Assembly: GCF_018390535.1 (NCBI RefSeq)
Contig: NZ_JAHBBW010000004.1
Span: 62,001 to 126,000, forward strand
Source: Bacteroides propionicigenes
GTDB taxonomy: Bacteria > Bacteroidota > Bacteroidia > Bacteroidales > Bacteroidaceae
DNA length: 64,000 bases
Direction: 5' to 3'
The notes beneath the pieces were generated by a model that made no database searches, was not told where the DNA came from, and worked only from the letters and a program-made list of their open reading frames with translations. Both the position numbers and the translations under genes were made by a program. Below are positions 50,473 to 57,960 of this stretch, in pieces; position 1 is the stretch's first letter; each line of letters begins with the position of its first letter.

Positions 50473-50546
50473 CGGTGCGTACGGGACTCGAACCCGTGAC
50501 CCCATGCGTGACAGGCATGTATTCTAACCAACTGAACTAACGCACC
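50473..50546 (-). tRNA. tRNA-Asp (GTC)
   Basis: This 74-base tRNA folds into a cloverleaf with acceptor GGTGCGT/ACGCACC and discriminator G. The anticodon loop CTGTCAC gives GTC. No CCA is encoded. It is preceded by a TACCTTTG promoter shared in form with the Gly/Leu tRNA cluster at 56.5 kb. Confidence 0.97.
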
Positions 50547-50588
50547 AGAATTTCATTCTTTCATCGCTATCTCTCTCGATTGCGGTTG

Positions 50589-50619
50589 CAAAGGTAGGCG
50601 TTTTTTTTTAACCTGCAAT
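50589..50619 (-). promoter_or_regulatory. tRNA-Asp promoter (extended)
   Basis: On the minus strand ATTG-N19-TACCTTTG, followed by CAACCGCAA. This initially transcribed sequence, and the upstream TTGCAGGTT, also occur at the tRNA-Gly/Leu promoter at 56516-56546. Confidence 0.75.
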
Positions 50620-50679
50620 AGCTTGAAAGAAAAAAAATCATCTTTTTTTTAACATTGGTTGATTATAAGAGATTTATGT

Positions 50680-50687
50680 TACCTTTG
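50680..50687 (+). promoter_or_regulatory. -7 element for the aminotransferase
   Basis: TACCTTTG on the plus strand, 23 bases before the ATG. TTGG lies 21 bases upstream as a -33-like box. Confidence 0.6.
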
Positions 50688-50710
50688 CATAGACAAAAAA
50701 AATAGAAATC

Positions 50711-52027
50711 ATGAAAAATACCCCTATTGAACGTAAATTAATAGATGAAACTATCGAAGATTTTCATATTGCAGACTTTGCAAAAGCTACTATTCGCGAA
50801 GTAAAAGCTATCGCAGCTAAGGCAGAAGCTGATTCCGGTGTGGAATTTATAAAAATGGAAATGGGAGTTCCCGGACTGCCACCTTCGGCCGTAGGAGTAA
50901 AGGCGGAAATTGAATCTCTGCAAAAAGGGATAGCAAGCCTATATCCGGACATCAACGGTTTGCCGGCATTGAAAGAGGAAGCATCCCGCTTTATCAAAGC
51001 ATTCATCAACGTAGATGTAGCGCCGGAAGGATGCGTACCGGTAACAGGCTCCATGCAGGGAACTTTTGCCTCATTCCTCACATGCAGCCAATGCGACGGG
51101 AAGAAAGATACCATCCTGTTCATCGACCCCGGTTTCCCCGTGCAAAAGCAACAATTAGTTGTAATGGGACAGAAATATGAAACCTTTGATGTGTACGATT
51201 ACCGTGGTGACAAACTGAAAGAAAAGTTGGAAAGCTATCTCAAAAAAGGCAATATCTCCGCCATTGTTTACTCCAACCCGAATAATCCCAGCTGGATATG
51301 TCTGAAAGAAGAGGAACTCCGCATTATCGGTGAGCTTGCCACTCAATATGACGTAATTGTCTTGGAAGACCTTGCCTATTTCGCCATGGATTTCCGTCAG
51401 GACCTAAGCAAACCGTTCCAAGCGCCATACCAGCCTTCAGTAGCCCATTACACCGACCATTATGTCTTGCTCATATCCGGTTCCAAAGCATTCAGCTATG
51501 CAGGACAACGCATCGGAGTAAGTTGCATCTCGGACAAACTTTATCACCGGGCATATCCGGGACTGACACAACGCTATGGTGGCGGTACGTTCGGCACAGT
51601 GTTCATTCACCGCGTCCTGTACGCCCTTTCTTCCGGAACCAGCCACTCGGCGCAATATGCGCTTGCCGCCATGCTGAAAGCTGCCAATGAAGGCGAATAC
51701 AACTTCTTGGACGAAGTAAAGATATATGGAGAACGCGCACGGCGATTGAAAGAGATTTTCCTGCGTCACGGTTTCCATCTGGTATACGACAACGACCTCG
51801 GAGACCCCGTAGCAGACGGATTCTACTTCACTATCGGCTATCCGGGCATGAGCAGCGGCGAGCTTGCCAAAGAGCTGATGTACTACGGCGTAAGCGCCAT
51901 TTCACTGGTAACCACCGGAAGCCACCAAGAAGGATTACGCGCCTGCACCTCATTCATCCAAGACCATCAATATGCCCAGTTGGATGAACGTATGGCTATT
52001 TTTGCAGAAAACCATCCTATAAAATAG
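50711..52027 (+). CDS. PLP-dependent aminotransferase (class I/II)
   Basis: This 438-residue protein is a fold-type I aminotransferase. The PLP lysine is in LLISGSKAFSYAGQRIGVSC near residue 258, with the aspartate/tyrosine region VIVLEDLAYFAMDF near 220 and the SNPNNPSW substrate loop near 190. Amino acid specificity cannot be read; relatives include aspartate, alanine and aromatic aminotransferases. The N-terminal 40 residues are longer than in AspC. It is monocistronic with a strong terminator. Confidence 0.88.
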   Translation: MKNTPIERKLIDETIEDFHIADFAKATIREVKAIAAKAEADSGVEFIKMEMGVPGLPPSAVGVKAEIESLQKGIASLYPDINGLPALKEEASRFIKAFINVDVAPEGCVPVTGSMQGTFASFLTCSQCDGKKDTILFIDPGFPVQKQQLVVMGQKYETFDVYDYRGDKLKEKLESYLKKGNISAIVYSNPNNPSWICLKEEELRIIGELATQYDVIVLEDLAYFAMDFRQDLSKPFQAPYQPSVAHYTDHYVLLISGSKAFSYAGQRIGVSCISDKLYHRAYPGLTQRYGGGTFGTVFIHRVLYALSSGTSHSAQYALAAMLKAANEGEYNFLDEVKIYGERARRLKEIFLRHGFHLVYDNDLGDPVADGFYFTIGYPGMSSGELAKELMYYGVSAISLVTTGSHQEGLRACTSFIQDHQYAQLDERMAIFAENHPIK

Positions 52028-52039
52028 ACCGTATATGCC

Positions 52040-52092
52040 TTTTACAGAGAATGAACGTTCAAAACCATGAAGACACTTCATTCTCTGTAAAA
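52040..52092 (+). terminator. Hairpin after the aminotransferase
   Basis: TTTTACAGAGAATGA pairs perfectly with TCATTCTCTGTAAAA across a 23-base loop that itself contains the palindrome GAACGTTC. No long U run follows, so termination is likely but not certain. Confidence 0.55.
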
Positions 52093-52178
52093 CCTTAAAA
52101 ACCCCAAGAAAGACACTTTTCTCGCAAAAAAGAGAAATATAATTTGCTCCTTTATAGAAAAATACTTAATTTGGGGGC

Positions 52179-52772
52179 ATGTATATCAATACGGACATAT
52201 TCAAAATAGAAACTAACCATATAGTTCCTACACGAGGAAAAGTTCTTATATCCGAACCTTTTTTGTGTGACCATATGTTCGGGCGAGCGGTTATTTTATT
52301 AGTAGACCATACACAAGACGGAACAATGGGATTGGTCATGAACAAACCGTTGCCTCTATTTTTGAATGATTTATTAAGCGAAATCGACTGCCGGGAAGAT
52401 ATTCCTATCTATAAAGGCGGTCCCATCAGCACCGACACCCTTTTCTATCTGCACACGCTGGATAACGTAGCAGACTCACTCCCGATAGCCAACGGATTCT
52501 ATCTGAACGGCGATTTCACCGCCATCAAGCGATTTATGGCGGAAGGAAATTCTATAAAAGGAAAAATACGCTTCTTCCTCGGTTACTCCGGCTGGGAGCC
52601 CGGACAATTGAAGCAGGAGATAGAAGAAAATACCTGGCTGGTGGACAAAGCGGATATTCCCTCACTCATGGATGAAAAAGCCAGCAGAAGCCTATGGAAA
52701 GACGCGCTTGGCAAACTCGGCGGGAAATATGAAATGTGGTCACGCTTTCCGCAAATCCCCACCCTGAACTGA
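52179..52772 (+). CDS. YqgE/AlgH family protein
   Basis: This 197-residue protein matches the YqgE/AlgH family (DUF179): [20 protein letters not shown] at about 19-38, [19 protein letters not shown] near 50, and the [12 protein letters not shown] and [14 protein letters not shown] motifs. The fold is known, but the molecular role is not; AlgH influences exopolysaccharide in Pseudomonas. The gene has a short leader and is followed by the convergent GNAT gene. Confidence 0.9.
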   Translation: MYINTDIFKIETNHIVPTRGKVLISEPFLCDHMFGRAVILLVDHTQDGTMGLVMNKPLPLFLNDLLSEIDCREDIPIYKGGPISTDTLFYLHTLDNVADSLPIANGFYLNGDFTAIKRFMAEGNSIKGKIRFFLGYSGWEPGQLKQEIEENTWLVDKADIPSLMDEKASRSLWKDALGKLGGKYEMWSRFPQIPTLN

Positions 52773-52798
52773 CAGCAACCGACAAACCCGATTGCCGA

Positions 52799-53353
52799 TT
52801 ACCTTTTATCCGGTTCCGCACTCTCAGGACGAATACGCTGCATCAAAACAACATCCTTAAATTCGCCGCCTGTAAACCACCACTCTTTCAACAGTCCGCA
52901 CTGCACAAACCCACAAGAGCCGAACAGACGCAGGCTCACGTCATTATCGGCAGCCACATGAACAATCAGTTGCTTCAGAAACAAAAAGCCAAAGGCATAA
53001 TCACATAAAAGTTTCAAGGCATCGGAAGCATATCCATTCCCTTGATACTCCTTTCGCACCGCAATCCCCACCTCACCGCGGGAGTGCATCGGGGCAAAGT
53101 CCGTAACATCAATAGTACCCACCACGGCATCATCCTCGAGACGCACTATCATCATGCGAAGCTGACGGTCGGCAAACATATCGCATTGCGAGTTTTCCAT
53201 GTATTGCTTCAGCACATACTTGGAATATGGCACAGAGAAGTTCGTGACATCCCACGTCTGCGGGTCATTCTCCATGGCATACATTATCTCCAAATCTTCC
53301 GGTTCCATGGCCCGGAGACGTACACGTTCACTTACAAAATAAGAAGGTTTCAT
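52799..53353 (-). CDS. GNAT N-acetyltransferase (RimJ/SpeG-like)
   Basis: This 184-residue protein has a GNAT fold of the RimL/SpeG type: SERVRLRAMEPEDLEIMYAM at the N terminus, the acetyl-CoA loop VRKEYQGNGYASDALKLLCD near 118, and NDVSLRLFGSCGFVQCG near 155. The arrangement resembles spermidine acetyltransferase SpeG as well as ribosomal-protein acetyltransferases; the substrate is open. Its ATG shares a base with the upstream stop (TAATG), so it is coupled to the small membrane protein and downstream of recR. Confidence 0.85.
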   Translation of the reverse strand: MKPSYFVSERVRLRAMEPEDLEIMYAMENDPQTWDVTNFSVPYSKYVLKQYMENSQCDMFADRQLRMMIVRLEDDAVVGTIDVTDFAPMHSRGEVGIAVRKEYQGNGYASDALKLLCDYAFGFLFLKQLIVHVAADNDVSLRLFGSCGFVQCGLLKEWWFTGGEFKDVVLMQRIRPESAEPDKR

Positions 53354-53802
53354 TATTCTTTATCTATATGCAGTTCCTTACGCAAACGATTTTCACCCGG
53401 CAGGCAGAACAGCGACGCGGTCAGAGCAATCAAAGCGCAAAGCACTCCCTTATTGCTCAGCATCATATAATAAGTGAGAAATCCCGCCAATACCGGCACG
53501 GCAAGCAGAGCCAGACGCACTCCGCTCCACAGCGCGTACAAGCGCAGTGCATCCGTAATGGCAACAACATCTATTTTCTTAGCCAGCACCCACGAAAAAA
53601 GTTTCAGGGAAACGGGCACTAACGCAGCCGTAAGCAGAATCGTAACAGTCTCCGCAAAATACGTAGCGCGCACATCTCCCGCATAGGCGCCAACCCATTC
53701 TCCGCCCGTCTCTCCAAAAGCCACGAGGAATACGGGCAACATCCAGAAATATACAAACACCATCTTCGTGCGGGAAGCAACCCGCTTTATCTTTTCTTCC
53801 AT
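53353..53802 (-). CDS. Small four-helix membrane protein
   Basis: I do not recognise this 149-residue protein. It starts MEEKIKRVASRTKMVFVYFW and has hydrophobic segments near 13-30, 50-70, 90-120 and 120-140. There are no catalytic motifs. It lies between recR (24 bases upstream) and the GNAT gene (1-base overlap) and so is probably in the recR operon. Confidence 0.75.
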   Translation of the reverse strand: MEEKIKRVASRTKMVFVYFWMLPVFLVAFGETGGEWVGAYAGDVRATYFAETVTILLTAALVPVSLKLFSWVLAKKIDVVAITDALRLYALWSGVRLALLAVPVLAGFLTYYMMLSNKGVLCALIALTASLFCLPGENRLRKELHIDKE

Positions 53803-53826
53803 ACAATCATTTTTTTAAGTTATGTG

Positions 53827-54444
53827 TCATACCGCGCCCGTAAACGGAGTACGGTTCACAATGCTGCGTCCGAGCGTTACCTCGTCCGCATATTCCAGTT
53901 CGTCTCCCACAGAGATACCGCGCGCTATCACAGACAGCTTCACTCCCAACTTTTCCAGTTTGCGATAAATATAAAAGTTGGTCGTATCGCCTTCCATAGT
54001 AGTACTGAGGGCAAACACCACTTCCTTAATGCCACCCGCTGCCACCCGCTGCACCAGACTCTCTATTTCCAAGTCACCGGGGCCTATTCCGTCCATCGGC
54101 GAAATCACCCCGCCCAGCACATGATACAGTCCGCGGAATTGTTGCGTCGCTTCCACCGCCATCACATCACGTATGTTCTCCACCACGCAAATAACGGAAG
54201 AATCACGCTGAGGATTGGAGCAGATACGGCAAGTCTCCGTATCAGAAATATTATGGCACACCTTGCAGTACTTCACTTCATGCTTCAGCGTAACGATGGC
54301 ATTGCCGAAAGCCTCCACCACCGCCGTATCCTGCCGCAGCAGATGAAGCACCAGCCTCATGGCAGTCTTCCGGCCCACACCCGGCAGTTTGGCAAACTCA
54401 TTCACCGCTTTCTCCAGTAATATCGAGGGAAATTGTCCGTTCAT
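53827..54444 (-). CDS. recR: Recombination mediator RecR
   Basis: RecR works with RecO and RecF to load RecA at gaps. The 205-residue protein has the helix-hairpin-helix [17 protein letters not shown] near residue 19, a four-cysteine zinc motif ([17 protein letters not shown]) at about 58-74 and a Toprim domain ([17 protein letters not shown], then [15 protein letters not shown]). The ATG at 54444 is chosen because the consensus promoter lies just upstream at 54469-54501; the longer frame to 54573 would include it. Divergent from engB. Confidence 0.95.
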   Translation of the reverse strand: MNGQFPSILLEKAVNEFAKLPGVGRKTAMRLVLHLLRQDTAVVEAFGNAIVTLKHEVKYCKVCHNISDTETCRICSNPQRDSSVICVVENIRDVMAVEATQQFRGLYHVLGGVISPMDGIGPGDLEIESLVQRVAAGGIKEVVFALSTTMEGDTTNFYIYRKLEKLGVKLSVIARGISVGDELEYADEVTLGRSIVNRTPFTGAV

Positions 54445-54468
54445 ACTTAAAGTTCTCCTATTGGCGGG

Positions 54469-54501
54469 CAAAGATAGAGAGAAATCCGCATTATGAACAA
54501 A
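54469..54501 (-). promoter_or_regulatory. recR promoter (TTTG-N21-TATCTTTG)
   Basis: On the minus strand TTTG (54501-54498) and TATCTTTG (54476-54469) are 21 bases apart, a full consensus match 25 bases before the recR ATG. Confidence 0.8.
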
Positions 54502-54519
54502 GATTTTTGAAATAAGTGC

Positions 54520-54527
54520 TACCTTTG
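54520..54527 (+). promoter_or_regulatory. -7 element for engB
   Basis: TACCTTTG on the plus strand, 33 bases before the ATG. Its -33 region would overlap the recR -33 region, so the two divergent promoters may compete. Confidence 0.55.
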
Positions 54528-54560
54528 CAGGAAGAAACAAATTAAAAAACAGATAACAAA

Positions 54561-55169
54561 ATGGAGATAACAAACGCTGAATTCGTCATCAGCAATACAG
54601 ACGTAACCAAGTGCCCCGGCGGGACATTCCCCGAATACGCCTTCATCGGACGTTCCAACGTTGGAAAATCCAGCCTCATCAATATGCTGACAGGACGCAA
54701 GGGGCTTGCCATGACGTCCGCAACTCCGGGAAAAACCATGCTCATCAACCATTTCCTTATTAACAAGAGCTGGTATATCGTAGACCTTCCGGGCTACGGC
54801 TACGCCAAGCGCGGACAGAAAGGACAGGAGCAAATTCAGCGCATCATAGAAACCTACATCCTGCAACGCGAGCAAATGACCAACCTCTTTGTTCTCGTAG
54901 ACAGCCGCCACGAGCCGCAAGCCATCGACCTTGCCTTCATAGAATGGCTGGGTGAAAACGGAGTGCCTTTTGCCATCGTTTTCACCAAAGCCGACAAGCT
55001 GAAAGGCGGCAGGATAAACAGCAACATCCGCCATTATTTGGAGAAACTGCACGAACAATGGGAAGAGCTTCCCCCCTACTTCGTCACGTCTTCCGAAAAC
55101 CGTATGGGACGCGAAGAACTGTTGGGCTACATCGAACAAATCAACAAGGACATTAACTCCAAACTATAA
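54561..55169 (+). CDS. engB: Ribosome biogenesis GTPase YsxC/EngB
   Basis: EngB is a small GTPase needed for late 50S ribosome assembly. The 202-residue protein has G1 [12 protein letters not shown] at about 32-43, G3 DLPGYG near 78, G4 TKAD near 147 and the G5 region SSENRMG. Length is standard. It is followed 14 bases later by the DUF4923 gene and a bidirectional terminator. Confidence 0.95.
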   Translation: MEITNAEFVISNTDVTKCPGGTFPEYAFIGRSNVGKSSLINMLTGRKGLAMTSATPGKTMLINHFLINKSWYIVDLPGYGYAKRGQKGQEQIQRIIETYILQREQMTNLFVLVDSRHEPQAIDLAFIEWLGENGVPFAIVFTKADKLKGGRINSNIRHYLEKLHEQWEELPPYFVTSSENRMGREELLGYIEQINKDINSKL

Positions 55170-55183
55170 TTATTATAACCGAA

Positions 55184-55780
55184 ATGAAAAGATTTGTTTT
55201 TTGGCACATATTCGTTGCCGCATTGCTAATGGCTTCCAATAGCCAAGCACAATCTCTGAAAGATTTATTAAACAAGGAGAACATCGAGAAAGTAGTAAGC
55301 ACCGTAACCGGAAAAAGCACCGCCGGCATGGAAGGAACATGGGCATATACCGGTTCGGCCATTGAATTCGAATCGGACAACCTACTGCAAAAAGCAGGCG
55401 GTTCGGTAGCTGCCGGCGCTGCCGAAAGCAAGCTGAACGAGCAATTGGCAAAGGTGGGCATCAAAGAAGGACAAATGTCTTTCACCTTCAATGCAGACAG
55501 CACTTTCACAGCCAAAGTGGGTGCGAAAAGCATAAAAGGGACTTACTCCTACGACGCTTCCACACAGCATGCGAACCTGAAATTCATGAAGCTGATTCCG
55601 CTCAGCGCCAAAGTAAACTGTACATCCACCAGTATGGATTTGCTGTTCAATTCGGACAAACTATTAAAGCTGATTACCCTGATTTCCAGCAAGAGCAGCA
55701 ATGCCACGCTTAAGACAATAGGCTCACTGGCAAACAGCTATGACGGCATGATGCTGGGCTTTGCCTTGAAAAAGGAATAA
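55184..55780 (+). CDS. DUF4923 exported protein
   Basis: This 198-residue protein has a signal peptide (MKRFVFWHIFVAALLMASNS, cleaved near SQAQ) and a beta-rich body beginning MEGTWAYTGSAIEFESDNLL, matching DUF4923, a Bacteroidales lipocalin-like family of unknown function. A possible hydrophobic-ligand cavity is suggested by the repeated LLxL segments, but no ligand is known. It shares a transcript with engB. Confidence 0.82.
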   Translation: MKRFVFWHIFVAALLMASNSQAQSLKDLLNKENIEKVVSTVTGKSTAGMEGTWAYTGSAIEFESDNLLQKAGGSVAAGAAESKLNEQLAKVGIKEGQMSFTFNADSTFTAKVGAKSIKGTYSYDASTQHANLKFMKLIPLSAKVNCTSTSMDLLFNSDKLLKLITLISSKSSNATLKTIGSLANSYDGMMLGFALKKE

Positions 55781-55833
55781 ACACACCAATAGGGTTTTCG
55801 GATTGACCCGAATAACCCCTATAACGGAAAAAC

Positions 55834-55871
55834 AAAAATCCCCGTAAGTATCATTACTTACGGGGATTTTT
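55834..55871. terminator. Bidirectional terminator (DUF4923 / tRNA cluster)
   Basis: AAAAATCCCCGTAAGTA pairs perfectly with TACTTACGGGGATTTTT around a 4-base loop, with T runs on both strands. It ends the engB-DUF4923 unit and, on the minus strand, the tRNA cluster. Confidence 0.9.
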
Positions 55872-55904
55872 GCTTTTTTTTTTAATAAACTTAAATAGGA
55901 AAAG

Positions 55905-55977
55905 AGCGGAAAACGAGACTCGAACTCGCGACCCTAACCTTGGCAAGGTTATGCTCTACCAACTGAGCTATTTCCGC
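55905..55977 (-). tRNA. tRNA-Gly (GCC), copy 1
   Basis: 73 bases; acceptor GCGGAAA/TTTCCGC, discriminator T, anticodon loop TTGCCAA gives GCC. The sequence is identical to the two other copies in this cluster. Confidence 0.97.
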
Positions 55978-56003
55978 AAATGATGCCCTTCTTACAAAGA
56001 GCG

Positions 56004-56085
56004 TGCCCAGAACAGGACTCGAACCTGCATGCCTCTCGACACACGCACCTGAAACGTGCGCGTCTACCAATTCCGCCACCTGGGC
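56004..56085 (-). tRNA. tRNA-Leu (CAG), copy 1
   Basis: 82 bases with a long variable arm. Anticodon stem CACGT/GCGTG with loop TTCAGGT gives CAG. Acceptor GCCCAGG/TCTGGGC, discriminator A. Identical to copy 2. Confidence 0.95.
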
Positions 56086-56105
56086 AATCATTAAATCAAA
56101 GAAAG

Positions 56106-56178
56106 AGCGGAAAACGAGACTCGAACTCGCGACCCTAACCTTGGCAAGGTTATGCTCTACCAACTGAGCTATTTCCGC
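56106..56178 (-). tRNA. tRNA-Gly (GCC), copy 2
   Basis: Identical to copy 1, anticodon GCC. It follows a spacer beginning AATCATTAAATCA that also occurs before copy 3. Confidence 0.97.
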
Positions 56179-56189
56179 AATATGCTATG

Positions 56190-56273
56190 TGAAGAGAAGG
56201 AGACTCGAACTCCCACGACATAATTGTCACTACCCCCTCAAAGTAGCGCGTCTACCAATTCCGCCACCTCTCC
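56190..56273 (-). tRNA. tRNA-Leu (GAG)
   Basis: 84 bases; anticodon stem CTACT/GGTAG with loop TTGAGGG gives GAG. The acceptor GGAGAGG/TCTCTTC uses two G-T pairs. Confidence 0.93.
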
Positions 56274-56315
56274 AACATATTCTAAACATTTCACAGACCA
56301 TTGCCTCTACCCTTG

Positions 56316-56397
56316 TGCCCAGAACAGGACTCGAACCTGCATGCCTCTCGACACACGCACCTGAAACGTGCGCGTCTACCAATTCCGCCACCTGGGC
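56316..56397 (-). tRNA. tRNA-Leu (CAG), copy 2
   Basis: Identical to copy 1 over 82 bases; anticodon CAG. Confidence 0.95.
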
Positions 56398-56431
56398 ATT
56401 AGGTAATTGCAATCATTAAATCATAGACAAG

Positions 56432-56504
56432 AGCGGAAAACGAGACTCGAACTCGCGACCCTAACCTTGGCAAGGTTATGCTCTACCAACTGAGCTATTT
56501 CCGC
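56432..56504 (-). tRNA. tRNA-Gly (GCC), copy 3
   Basis: Identical to copies 1 and 2; first gene of the tRNA transcript, 11 bases from its promoter. Confidence 0.97.
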
Positions 56505-56515
56505 GTTTGCGGTTG

Positions 56516-56546
56516 CAAAGGTAGATATTTTCCTTAAACCTGCAAA
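56516..56546 (-). promoter_or_regulatory. tRNA cluster promoter (TTTG-N19-TACCTTTG)
   Basis: On the minus strand TTTG (56546-56543) and TACCTTTG (56523-56516) are 19 bases apart. Downstream CAACCGCAA and upstream TTTGCAGGTT are shared with the tRNA-Asp promoter. Confidence 0.85.
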
Positions 56547-56614
56547 CATTCTACGCACTTTTTTCACACATAAAATTGAACATTCCGTCCAATGTGAAAG
56601 CAGACTTTTGATTA

Positions 56615-57763
56615 TCAACTCATTCGGTCACGATAATCTTCGTAAGAAAATTGCTTGAACACATCAGCTTTCCCCTCTTTTGTCCACATGGCGATGGCGG
56701 GATGATGAATTCCGTTGAACATATTTGTCTTCACCATCGTATAATGTATCATATCTTCAAAAATGATTCTTTCGCCGATTTGCAGTTCATGGTCGAAGCT
56801 CCACAAGCCCATGTAGTCGCCGCTCAAGCAAGAATTGCCGCCCAAACGGTAGACGTACGGGCCGCCATCCCCCATTTCAGCACCCCGGACGGCAGGCTGG
56901 TAAGGCATCTCCAGGCAGTCGGGCATATGGCAGGTGAAGCTGACATTCAGGATGGCGGTACGGATGCCGCGATTCTCTACAATATCCACTACTTCGGAAG
57001 TCAGCACTCCCGTCTGCCAAGTAAACGCAGAGCCGGGCTCCAAGATAATACGCAAATGGGGATAACGCTCTTTCAGTCCGCGTAGCAGACTAACCAGATG
57101 TTCTACATCGTAGTCCTTGCGCGTCATCAGATGCCCGCCGCCCAGATTCAACCACTTTATTTGCGGAAACCAGCGGGAGAACTTCGCTTCCAGATGCTCC
57201 AACGTGCGTTCCAGTTCGTACGAGGACGACTCGCAATGGCAGTGGCAGTGAAATCCGTCGATACCTTGCGGCAGCGCATCGGGAAGTTGTTCGGCCATTA
57301 CGCCGAAACGAGTGCCGGGAGCACAAGGATTATACAGTTCCGTCTCTACTTCGGAATACTCCGGATTGATGCGTATGCCGCAGGATATGCCCTGTCCGTC
57401 CGCCTGAACCATGGGATAGAAACGTTGGAACTGAGCCGACGAATTGAATGTAATATGGCTACTGCACCGCATGATTTCCGGAAAGTCGGCTTCCGTATAT
57501 GCCGGAGAATACGTATGCGCCTTGCTGCCGAATTCTTCCAACGCCAAGCGCGCCTCGTAAACGGAACTCGCCGTAGAATGCTCTACATACTCACGGAATA
57601 TGGGAAACGAGCGCCACATGGCAAAGGACTTGAAAGCAAGAATAATCTCTACTCCCGCCCGGTCGGCAACGCTCTTTATCAGTGTGAGGTTCTTCCTCAA
57701 CAGTTCTTCTTCCATGATATAGCAAGGAGAAGGGAAAAGGCCGAAATCTTTGTCTGTCATCAT
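56615..57763 (-). CDS. nspC: Carboxynorspermidine decarboxylase
   Basis: This 382-residue PLP enzyme of the alanine-racemase fold begins MTDKDFGLFPSPCYIMEEEL (second Met at 57760) and carries the PLP lysine in ILAFKSFAMW near residue 43, the GFHCHCHCE and WLNLGGGHLM loops, and the C-terminal GGNSCLSGDYMGLW. This pattern is NspC, which makes norspermidine or spermidine by the carboxy(nor)spermidine route used by many Bacteroidetes. Its dehydrogenase partner is not adjacent. A DUF-like or lysine decarboxylase function is less likely. Confidence 0.9.
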   Translation of the reverse strand: MMTDKDFGLFPSPCYIMEEELLRKNLTLIKSVADRAGVEIILAFKSFAMWRSFPIFREYVEHSTASSVYEARLALEEFGSKAHTYSPAYTEADFPEIMRCSSHITFNSSAQFQRFYPMVQADGQGISCGIRINPEYSEVETELYNPCAPGTRFGVMAEQLPDALPQGIDGFHCHCHCESSSYELERTLEHLEAKFSRWFPQIKWLNLGGGHLMTRKDYDVEHLVSLLRGLKERYPHLRIILEPGSAFTWQTGVLTSEVVDIVENRGIRTAILNVSFTCHMPDCLEMPYQPAVRGAEMGDGGPYVYRLGGNSCLSGDYMGLWSFDHELQIGERIIFEDMIHYTMVKTNMFNGIHHPAIAMWTKEGKADVFKQFSYEDYRDRMS

Positions 57764-57834
57764 TATTGTATATCTTTTTTATCACTCATAAATAATTTGA
57801 GGAAACCCTAATCAGCGCCTTTCCCAAAAGTCTC

Positions 57835-57922
57835 CGACGATTTACTAAAACTTCGGGCAAGATTTACTAAATCGTCCTCCCTCTTTTAGTAAATCGCCGA
57901 AAACAATTTAGTAGAACGAATT
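57835..57922. repeat. Array F: four 22-bp TTTACTAAA/TTTAGTAAA units
   Basis: Palindromic cores TTTACTAAA, TTTACTAAA, TTTAGTAAA and TTTAGTAGA are centred at 57845, 57867, 57889 and 57911, exactly 22 bp apart. The first two have C and the last two G at the centre, so the array is roughly symmetric. It lies in the 197-bp gap between the pcrA stop and the nspC start. Confidence 0.85.
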
Positions 57923-57960
57923 CCGCGATTCGGGACAGTTCCTCAAACTGTAAAGTATAT

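Noticed and set aside
55891..56618. ORFs with repeated VEHNLAKVRVASSSLVF-type sequence
   Set aside because: They are translations of the identical tRNA genes, not proteins.
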